From an uncultured Fluviicola sp. (lineage in GTDB: Bacteria; Bacteroidota; Bacteroidia; Flavobacteriales_D; Crocinitomicaceae): DNA of 64,000 nt. Shown here piece by piece: positions 29,036-37,200 of this stretch. Each line of letters begins with the position of its first letter. The stretch's first letter is position 1. The translations under genes and the position numbers were made by a program. The notes below the pieces were generated by a model. It did not search any database and was not told where the DNA came from. It saw only the letters and a list, made by a program, of their open reading frames with translations. The stretch covers positions 1 to 64,000 of the forward strand of contig NZ_CABHOL010000044.1 in the NCBI RefSeq assembly GCF_902168135.1, given 5' to 3'.

Positions 29036-29109
29036 CGGTCTGGACGGGACTCGAACCCGCGACCCCATGCGTGACAGGCATGTATTCTAACCAACTGAAC
29101 TACCAAACC
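29036..29109 (-). tRNA. tRNA-Asp (anticodon GUC)
   Basis: Cloverleaf on minus strand: GGTTTGG/CCAGACC acceptor, CATGC-CTGTCAC-GCATG anticodon arm, GCGGG-TTCGAGT-CCCGT T-arm, discriminator G, no encoded CCA. Confidence 0.97.
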
Positions 29110-29182
29110 AATTTCTTTTCCTTTGCAGGAGTTGACAACAGTCAACTTTCGAATTGTGTAATGCTTTACGTTAAAAGCGTTG

Positions 29183-29212
29183 CAAAGATACGTGCAAATT
29201 TCATTTCTGCAA
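29183..29212 (-). promoter_or_regulatory. Bacteroidota-type promoter for the tRNA-Asp transcript
   Basis: Minus strand TTG (29212-29210)-N19-TATCTTTG (29190-29183), matching the TAnnTTTG -7 consensus. Confidence 0.55.
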
Positions 29213-29432
29213 GGAAAAAATGAAAAAAAAGTCATTTTAATTTTAACAAACGTGCGTTTTTATTAGAAATCAGCCAATTAATCTTTTATTTTTTTCAGTG
29301 CAGATGACACATTACCGGAAGACATGACCCAAAAAAACTCCTTTACAGATAGACATCCATCTATTTTCCCAGTGAAATCAACGATATGCAGTGATTTTGT
29401 CCCCCACTCCTGTCTTACCAAATCCTTAAAAA

Positions 29433-29459
29433 ATGGTAAAATAATATTTACCATGGTAA
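29433..29459. promoter_or_regulatory. overlapping palindromes, putative operator of pirin gene
   Basis: atggtaaa-ataata-tttaccat (29433-29454) overlapping ttaccatggtaa (29448-29459), upstream of -7 box TATCTTTG (29478-29485). Confidence 0.5.
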
Positions 29460-29517
29460 TTATTACAAAAGTTATTGTATCTTTGCTTCATCAAATAATC
29501 CAAGAAAGGACAAAAAC

Positions 29518-30237
29518 ATGAAAACAATCTTCCACTCAGAAAACTCAAGAGGTCATGCAAACCACGGTTGGCTGAACGCCAAACATTCATTCAGCTTCGC
29601 TTCCTGGTATAACCCGGAAAGAGTTCACTTCGGTACTTTACGCGTATTAAATGACGATACCGTTTCACCGGGAATGGGATTCGGAACGCACCCTCACGAC
29701 AATATGGAGATCATCACGATCCCATTGGAAGGAGCAATTGCACACAAAGACTCCATGGGAAACAGTGCAACCATTACAGCCGGAGAAATCCAGGTAATGA
29801 GCGCCGGGACCGGAGTACAACACTCGGAGTTTAACCCGAACGAGGACCAGGACCTGAAATTATTCCAGATCTGGTTATTCCCGAACAAACGCAATGTAGA
29901 ACCGCGTTATGATCAGCAAAAGATTGCAGTGGACGACCATTTGAATGAGTTCGTACAAATTCTTTCACCGGACAAGGACGATGCCGGAGTTTGGATCCAC
30001 CAGGATGCCTGGTTCAACATGGGGAAATTCACGGAAGACAAAACCCTGACATACGCATTGAAAAATCCGAAAAACGGGGTTTATGTGATGCAGGTTGAAG
30101 GAAGTTCCGTAATCGACGGACAGCAATTAAATCGCAGGGATGCATTAGGAATTGTAGACACTTCCTCCGTAACTTTGCATATAACCAAAGGTTCCACTGT
30201 TTTGCTGATGGAGGTACCGATGGAGGTGAAAATGTAA
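29518..30237 (+). CDS. pirin family protein
   Basis: HANHGWLNAKHSFSFASWYNPERVHFGTLRVLNDDTVSPGMGFGTHPHDNMEIITIPLEGAIAHKDSMGN: canonical pirin. Confidence 0.95.
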   Translation: MKTIFHSENSRGHANHGWLNAKHSFSFASWYNPERVHFGTLRVLNDDTVSPGMGFGTHPHDNMEIITIPLEGAIAHKDSMGNSATITAGEIQVMSAGTGVQHSEFNPNEDQDLKLFQIWLFPNKRNVEPRYDQQKIAVDDHLNEFVQILSPDKDDAGVWIHQDAWFNMGKFTEDKTLTYALKNPKNGVYVMQVEGSSVIDGQQLNRRDALGIVDTSSVTLHITKGSTVLLMEVPMEVKM

Positions 30238-30247
30238 CAACAGAAAA

Positions 30248-30865
30248 ATGAAAAATGCGCTAGCATGGCGTTACGCCACACAGAAATACGATCCGACGAA
30301 AAAAATCAGTCATGAGGACATGCAGGAAATCCTGGAAGCGATTAACAGCGCTCCAACTTCCTACGGATTGCAACCCTTTAAATTGATCCACGTCAAGTCC
30401 CCGGACCTGCGTGCACAGTTAAGAGCTGCATCTTTCGACCAGTCGCCTCTGACGGATGCTTCAGACGTCGTTGTATTCACTGTGAACCGTAATATTGAAG
30501 ACCAACAGGTTGATTCTTACATGCAGCGCATTGTTGAAATTCGTGAAGTTGAACGCGAAAAACTGAACCGGTTCCAACAGAATATTGTTGGGGTGCTATC
30601 CAATCTGAGCCCGGAAGAACTCATTGCATGGAATACCAAGCAAGCGTACATCGGATTGGGATTCGGTTTGGTAATGGCCGCTCATCTGGGAATTGACAGC
30701 ACTCCGATGGAAGGTTTCCAAAAAGAGAAGTACGACGAGATCTTAGGTTTGACAGATGATCATTCGGTTCTCGTTCTGACTTTCGGATACCGTTCGGATG
30801 AAGATCATACACAACACCACAAAAAAGTCCGTAAGACTTTGGAACAATTAGTAACGATTAAATAG
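30248..30865 (+). CDS. NAD(P)H-dependent oxidoreductase, nitroreductase family
   Basis: WRYATQKYDPTKKISHEDMQEILEAINSAPTSYGLQPFKLIHV...GLGFGLVMAAHLGIDSTPMEGF. Confidence 0.92.
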   Translation: MKNALAWRYATQKYDPTKKISHEDMQEILEAINSAPTSYGLQPFKLIHVKSPDLRAQLRAASFDQSPLTDASDVVVFTVNRNIEDQQVDSYMQRIVEIREVEREKLNRFQQNIVGVLSNLSPEELIAWNTKQAYIGLGFGLVMAAHLGIDSTPMEGFQKEKYDEILGLTDDHSVLVLTFGYRSDEDHTQHHKKVRKTLEQLVTIK

Positions 30866-30911
30866 ACATCAGGACTTTAGGATTTTAAGACTTCAAGACG
30901 GTAAAATCAAC

Positions 30912-30956
30912 TTTGAACCTTTTGAACCTTTTGAACCTTTTGAACCTTTTGAACCT
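30912..30956. repeat. 9-bp tandem repeat (TTTGAACCT)x5
   Basis: Five perfect copies, 46 bp upstream of the YceI ATG at 31003. Confidence 0.95.
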
Positions 30957-31002
30957 TTTTCAAACAGTAAATAAAAAATAAACAATTTAAAATTCAATCA
31001 AA

Positions 31003-31521
31003 ATGAGTACAACTAAATGGACAATTGACCCTTCTCACAGTGAAGTAGGATTTAGCGTAAAACACATGATGTTTACAAAAGTAACCGGAACATTTGATGC
31101 AGTAAATGCTACTGTAGAAGCTGAAGACGGTTTTAAGAACGTGGTTATTGATGCAACCATTGATACAGCTTCCGTAAATACACGCAACGAACAACGGGAC
31201 GGACACTTAAAAAGCGGAGACTTTTTCGATGTAGAGAATCACCCTCAAATTACCTTCAAAGCGGAACTTCCCGAATTGAAATCAGGTAAGATCGAAGGCG
31301 AATTCCAGTTACACGGAATCACAAAACGTATACCATTGGATATCGAATTCCACGGAGAAGGAAAAGATCCATGGGGGAATGAAAAAGCAGCTTTCAGCTT
31401 TGAATCTTCCATCAACCGTAAAGATTTCGGTTTAACCTGGAACTCTGCCCTTGAAACAGGTGGTGTATTGGTTGGAGAAGATGTGAAATTGCGTGGTGAG
31501 ATTCAACTTGTAAAGCAATAA
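31003..31521 (+). CDS. YceI family protein (cytosolic, no signal peptide)
   Basis: TKWTIDPSHSEVGFSVKHMMFTKVTGTFD...HLKSGDFFDVENHPQITFKA: canonical YceI. Confidence 0.95.
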   Translation: MSTTKWTIDPSHSEVGFSVKHMMFTKVTGTFDAVNATVEAEDGFKNVVIDATIDTASVNTRNEQRDGHLKSGDFFDVENHPQITFKAELPELKSGKIEGEFQLHGITKRIPLDIEFHGEGKDPWGNEKAAFSFESSINRKDFGLTWNSALETGGVLVGEDVKLRGEIQLVKQ

Positions 31522-31546
31522 ATTTTAGTACAAGGTTTTAGTATAA

Positions 31547-31573
31547 GGACAGGCTTTCGGCCTGTCTTTTTTT
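31547..31573 (+). terminator. terminator after YceI gene
   Basis: gacaggc-tttcg-gcctgtc followed by ttttttt. Confidence 0.85.
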
Positions 31574-31706
31574 ATTCATTTAAACTTAGATTTTAATCAT
31601 TCGAATATACATTTTACACATCCAGGGGGCAATCTGTATTTTTTTTAACCAACTAAACATTAAATTTATCGTTAATAGAATGTTAACTAATTAACGACTA
31701 CTTTTT

Positions 31707-33587
31707 ATGAAAACCCTGCTACGACTGGTAATCATCCTACTACCCTTAAATCCGTGCTTTGCACAACCGGCAAATGATAATCCTTGTTCAGCGACATCAC
31801 TGACAGTAGGGACATCCTGTTCTTATTCCACTTACACTAATGCAGCCGCAACTGCCTCAGCGGGAGTTCCCGCACCGGGTTGTGCAAGCTACAGCGGCGG
31901 CGATGTTTGGTTTACAGCAGTAGTACCTGCAAGCGGAGTTTTAACGGTAGACATGAATACAGGAGTTATCTTAGACTCAGGACTGGCGTTTTATACCGGG
32001 ACCTGCGGATCATTGACCTTACTGGAATGTGACGACGATGATTCTCCCAACGGAGCTATGTCCATGATTTCGCGTTCAGGATTAACACCAGGGGCAACTA
32101 TTTTTATCCGTGTGTGGGAATACGGGAATAATGGCAACGGAACATTCTCCATTTGCGCAAGCTCTCCCCCGCCAACAACCAATGATGAACCTTGTACAGC
32201 CATTGCTCTTCCGGTAAACACTTCTTGTTCCTACACAGCTGCATCCAATTACGGGTCTACCAATTCGGTTGGACCACCTGCACCTGGTTGTGCTTCTTAT
32301 TCAGGCGAAGACGTTTGGTTTACTGCAGTGGTTCCGGCAACAGGAGCCATTATGGTCAACACAAACTCCGGCACCATGACAGACAGCGGTATGGCCTTCT
32401 ACACAGGAACTTGCGGATCACTAACACTTGTCGAATGTGATGATGACGATTCTCCAAACGGCTCGATGTCCATGATTTACCGTGGTGGACTTACCCCCGG
32501 GAGCACCATTTATATTCGTGTATGGGATTTAGGCGGAGGCTCCGGAACGTTCTCCATTTGTGCAGTTGAATCTGCGCCGCCCAACTCATGCGGGAGTGCT
32601 GCAACAAATGATAATTGCCCTTCTCCTGCAACTTTAACGGAAGGACCCGGAACATTCAGCGCATCAACGGATGTTACTTTTACGGCTGATCAACCGGGTA
32701 ACGTAACCAGTGTATTCTGCGGTTCCATCGAAAACAATTCCTGGTACCAGTTTGTGGCTTCAAGTACCTCTCACACATTTCCAATTTCATCCGTTACCGG
32801 ATGTGTGAACAATTACGGAATCCAGGCACATGTTTACAGCATTACGTATGATGCATCCGGGTGCTGTACAGGCTTCACTTCCATGTCAAACTGTTATAAC
32901 CCTGGAAATACTACCCTGGGAACGGTAACAGCTACCGGCCTTACCATTGGGAATACTTATATGCTGATGATAGATGGAAATGCCGGAGACGGTTGTGAAT
33001 TTACGATTTCCGGATGGACAGGAACAGGTATCTTACCGGTATCGCTTTCTGAATTTAACGGGAACGCAACAAGCTTAGGAAACATTCTTAGCTGGCGAAC
33101 AGAAAGCGAGTACAAAAACGATTATTTTGAAGTCATGTATTCCCGTGATGCCGAGCATTTCGTGACAATCGGAACTGTTCAGGGAGCCGGAACAACATCT
33201 GATCCTAACGAATATCAATTCATCCACCAGGGTGTCCCATCCGGAACCAGCTTTTATAAATTGCAGCAAGTAGACCTAAACGGGGATAGAACCGATTCGA
33301 AAATCATTTCTGTGAATTCCAAAGAAGATATAGACGGTTTGTTCAGAGCATATCCGAATCCGATGAAGGACCAATTGGTTATTCAGCTTCAAAGTTCCAG
33401 AAAGGAAACCATGGAAATTCAAATTATGGACCAGAAAGGCGTTCCGGTATTACAGGAAAAAATCGATGTAAACGAAGGAAATACGAACCTTTTCAGAGAT
33501 ATTTCTTCTTTGAGTGAAGGGGTTTACACCCTGGTTGTAACAAGCACTAATTCTTCTCAAAAACAACGTATCATTAAAATTGACTAA
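31707..33587 (+). CDS. secreted T9SS protein with internally duplicated ~145-aa domain
   Basis: Two copies of C...GCASYSG.DVWFTAVVPA.G...AFYTGTCGSLTL.ECDDDDSPNG.MSMI.R.GLTPG.TI.IRVW; C-terminal YPNPMKDQLVIQL. Confidence 0.87.
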   Translation: MKTLLRLVIILLPLNPCFAQPANDNPCSATSLTVGTSCSYSTYTNAAATASAGVPAPGCASYSGGDVWFTAVVPASGVLTVDMNTGVILDSGLAFYTGTCGSLTLLECDDDDSPNGAMSMISRSGLTPGATIFIRVWEYGNNGNGTFSICASSPPPTTNDEPCTAIALPVNTSCSYTAASNYGSTNSVGPPAPGCASYSGEDVWFTAVVPATGAIMVNTNSGTMTDSGMAFYTGTCGSLTLVECDDDDSPNGSMSMIYRGGLTPGSTIYIRVWDLGGGSGTFSICAVESAPPNSCGSAATNDNCPSPATLTEGPGTFSASTDVTFTADQPGNVTSVFCGSIENNSWYQFVASSTSHTFPISSVTGCVNNYGIQAHVYSITYDASGCCTGFTSMSNCYNPGNTTLGTVTATGLTIGNTYMLMIDGNAGDGCEFTISGWTGTGILPVSLSEFNGNATSLGNILSWRTESEYKNDYFEVMYSRDAEHFVTIGTVQGAGTTSDPNEYQFIHQGVPSGTSFYKLQQVDLNGDRTDSKIISVNSKEDIDGLFRAYPNPMKDQLVIQLQSSRKETMEIQIMDQKGVPVLQEKIDVNEGNTNLFRDISSLSEGVYTLVVTSTNSSQKQRIIKID

Positions 33588-33589
33588 CT

Positions 33590-33943
33590 ATGAAAAAAAC
33601 AATCTTCTTATTTGCGATCTGTTTTTTCTCAAATGGTGTTTTTTCTCAGACATCCGTATTTGAATTAAATCAAGAAAAAGCGCGTTATAATCAGTCTAAA
33701 AATATTTCAAAGATCGTTTCCAACACCTTTGTATCCCAGACTCCCATTACCGGTTCGGATTTCACACAAATCAGTGCTCTGATGAGAGAAAAAGACGGCT
33801 ATGTTTCATGCACACTGAGCACTCAGAATAAACTAATCGTTGAACATGAAAGCTGGGTGGAAACAAAAGACATCGAAGATGTCATCGGACAATTTGTTAC
33901 TGTTGAACTTTTCAAGCTTCCGGCAGAACATTCGATAAAATAA
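33590..33943 (+). CDS. small exported protein, co-transcribed with 31707..33587
   Basis: Signal peptide MKKTIFLFAICFFSNGVFSQ; 2-bp intergenic gap. Confidence 0.65.
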   Translation: MKKTIFLFAICFFSNGVFSQTSVFELNQEKARYNQSKNISKIVSNTFVSQTPITGSDFTQISALMREKDGYVSCTLSTQNKLIVEHESWVETKDIEDVIGQFVTVELFKLPAEHSIK

Positions 33944-33954
33944 GATAACCCTAT

Positions 33955-33995
33955 TAAAAAGCTCCGTTTGTCATTTGATAAACGGGGCTTTTTTG
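33955..33995 (+). terminator. terminator hairpin
   Basis: aaaaagctccgttt ... aaacggggcttttttgttt. Confidence 0.75.
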
Positions 33996-34230
33996 TTTTA
34001 AGAACTTCCTATCTTAAAACTTTACCCATCCGGATAGACTTTTGCCGATAACAGCAGTAGTCCGGGGGGATATCCATCACACAGAGGAAAGTAACCTTTA
34101 AAGAAGATAATCATGCTCAGGACGGGCTTTAGCATGTGACTTTAGTCCTGCAATTCAATAACAGAATATACTTGACTCCGATAGAATGATCCTCCGTATC
34201 ATTTGAATCATCATCGTAACTACGTGCAAT

Positions 34231-34258
34231 AAAAAACGGCCACTCTTTCGAATGACCG
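34231..34258 (-). terminator. terminator with GAAA loop
   Basis: Minus strand CGGTCATTC-GAAA-GAGTGGCCG-TTTTTT (G-U pairs allowed). Confidence 0.75.
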
Positions 34259-34282
34259 CTTTCTTTTCAAATAAACAAAGGA

Positions 34283-37200
34283 TTAGTTCTTCACAATTCT
34301 TTCGATGGAAGTACCTGATTCTGTTTTAATTCTCAATGTATAAACACCTCTTTCGTAAGTGCTAAGATCAACCTGATCTCCGGACTTAATTTGAGCTGTC
34401 TGAACCAATTTTCCTTGTACATCCATTACTTCAACAATTGCCGAAGAAGCATCCATTGTCACGATTACAACATCGTTAGTTGGGTTTGGATGAACAGAGA
34501 TCGTAGAGATCATATTCTCTTTGATTCCAACATTTGTAATGTTCACACAGTTTGATGTATCCGAACATGTACCGTTTGATACAATGACTGCATACGTACC
34601 ATTTGCTGTTGCAGCAAAAGTTTGTGCTGTTGCACCCGCAATCGGTGCATTTGTTGTACAATTAATCCACTGGTAAGTTGTTCCTGCAGAAGCTGTAATC
34701 GTAGCATCACCATTATCTGTTGCTGTTGCAACAAAGTTTGTGATAGTCAGGTTCAAAGTAACCACCGAATCACATCCTGATGCGTTGGAAAGTGTATCAT
34801 TATACATACCAGATGCGTTGTAAACTGTTCCGTTCTGAGCCCATGTATAAGTAGGACTACAAGTTGAAACCGTAAACACAGAAGATGTCGGCATATTGAT
34901 TGTCAGGTCCAAAGTGATAACTGAGTCACAATTTACTGAGTTTGGAATAGTATCCGTATACATACCGGAAGCAGTATAAGTCATTCCATTTTGTGCCCAT
35001 GTATAAGATGAACATTCAGTTACAGAAACCGTTGACGTTGTAGGCTGATTGATTGTAAGGTTCAATGTGATTACCGAGTCACAACCAAACATATTTGGGA
35101 TTGTATCCGTGTAAGCACCTGAAGCCATATAAGTCATTCCATTCTGAGCCCATGTATATGAATCACAAGATGACGCAGTAACCGATGAACTTGAAGGTTG
35201 GTTTACTATAACTGCAACAGATGCAGATGCAGAACAGTTAAAGCTGTTGGTAGCTGTAACCGTATAAGTGGTGTTAACCACCGGACTTACCCCCATTGGA
35301 TTTTGAACTGCAGATGTGAAACCTGCCGGAGCAGATGTCCATGCATATGCAATTGTACCCTGTTCAGTATATTCAATACTAACATCATCAACATGTAATT
35401 CAAATTCATCCGCTCCGGAATAACAATTAAATCCTACATAATAATTTCCTGTTACACTTGGTGTATATGAAGTAGTACCTTGAGCCCATGTAGTATTTGT
35501 AAGACTTGCACCACCATTATTATCCCATAAAATTGAAGTTTGTGCAGCGGTCGTTGCAGCATTCCCAACAGTTACTTTCAGATTTTCAGGAAATGAAGCT
35601 CCCCGAACCTTATACCAAAATGAGATATTGTAAGTTTGACCTGCAACCATATATAATTGAGGTGTAATCGCCCATGCATTCGCTGCGAAATCCGGATCAT
35701 ATACATAAGCCATACCCGAGCTTCCTGATTGAGCGGCAAGTGCGGAAGTGCTCCAGGCATTTCCTGATCCTGCATTAATCATCGTCCATGCTGAAGGAGG
35801 GAATGTTTCAAATCCTTCTGTCAAAGTTGCAGCAACCGATGTATTAGGGTTCGCAGAAGAGGTTAAATCAATCATATCTCCATTACAAATTGTAGCCGCA
35901 CTACTAGCAGCTGTTACAGCTGTTGGAGAAGGATTTACAGTTACAGAAACGGTATTTACAGTTGTACAACCACCATCTACCGCTGTTACAGTATAGGTAT
36001 AAGATCCTGCATCTGTTGGAGTAATTGTAACCGGATTTCCTGCAACCGGAGTTTCAGCACCACTTCCTGCAGTACTTACCCAAGAGTAAGTATAGTTTTG
36101 CATTGGAGTTGGATTCGTATTCGCAGCAGTAAGATTTACCGAACCATTCAAACAAATAGCAGCAGCTGAAGCTGAGGCTGAAATAGCATCCGGTACAGAA
36201 ACTGTTACTGTAACCGGTACCCGTGCACTTTCACACCCTGTAACAGTGTTCAATTCACTCACATAGAATGTAGTTGTAGCTGAAATTGCCGTTGTATAAG
36301 TTGTCGAAGTACCTGATTGAAGAACAGTTCCTGCAACTGCCGCATCATACCACTTAAATTCCGGAGTTGGCAAACCACTTGTAGAAGTTACAGAAGCTGT
36401 TGGAATCTGTGTACCACACTGTGTAGAGTTTGCAGCAGTCGGAGCTGAAGGAAGCGGGTTAACCGTTACAGTCACTGTTGGTGAAGGAGAAACCGAACAA
36501 CCTGCAGCTGTAATTGTTGCTGTATAAGTAGTTGTTGTAGCTGGAGAAACCGATAAAGGGTTTGTTGTTCCAATTGTTCCAACTCCGTCTGACCACGAAA
36601 TGGTTTGAATTGCAGGTGCAACGTTTCCGGTAAATACCACATTTAATCTGTTAGTACTCGTTGTTCCAACTGCATTCCCGCTTGTTGACCACACAACTGT
36701 ATTTCCTGGCGTCGCAGTATAATAAGTCTGAGAGTTATTTATTGCATCAGCACCATCGTGGCTTACCTCAACAACAATGTTGGATGTACCATCCCAGTTA
36801 TATGGAGTTGAAAAGTTAATTACGTTAACTCCTACAGCATGCGTATATGTTGCAGCCGGATAAACAGTTGTATAAGCTGCAGAAGAAACAAAATCAGTAA
36901 ATGCTGTTAATCCTGTAGTTCCGATTTTAACAACAAAATTTGCATTCGCAGCATCATCTCCTAAAGTAGTGATGTTATAAGACATCGAAGTAATCGGACC
37001 TGCGATCAATCCTGCTGCGCTTAACTCAGCAGCTGTAAAGATTGTCTGCATACGATATGAAGGCCATCTGTTACAAAATGCTGTTGGCTGTGAAGTTGCT
37101 CCCGTTAAAGTAGTTGCCGTACCAATTGTAGCGGAACCACTCTTAGTTAGTGTCGCTGTAAGAACAGAAGGAGAAGACTCACAAATTGTTGATGAGCTTG

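Noticed and set aside
28673-29109. Conventional genomic island at tRNA-Asp
   Set aside because: No integrase, excisionase or cargo; the only ORF between the two tRNA-half copies is the 86-aa GIY-YIG gene, so a standard island does not fit.
29131-29146. gttgac-aaca-gtcaac dyad in the tRNA-Asp leader considered as an operator
   Set aside because: Short arms; may be only a leader hairpin. Not enough support without comparative data.
29023-29235. 70-aa minus-strand ORF across the tRNA-Asp (LVVQLVRIHACHAWGRGFESRPDR)
   Set aside because: This is translation of the tRNA gene itself, a common artefact.
30912-30956. Tandem repeat considered as a CRISPR array
   Set aside because: Units are 9 bp with no spacers; a microsatellite. 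No CRISPR array or cas gene seen in the window.
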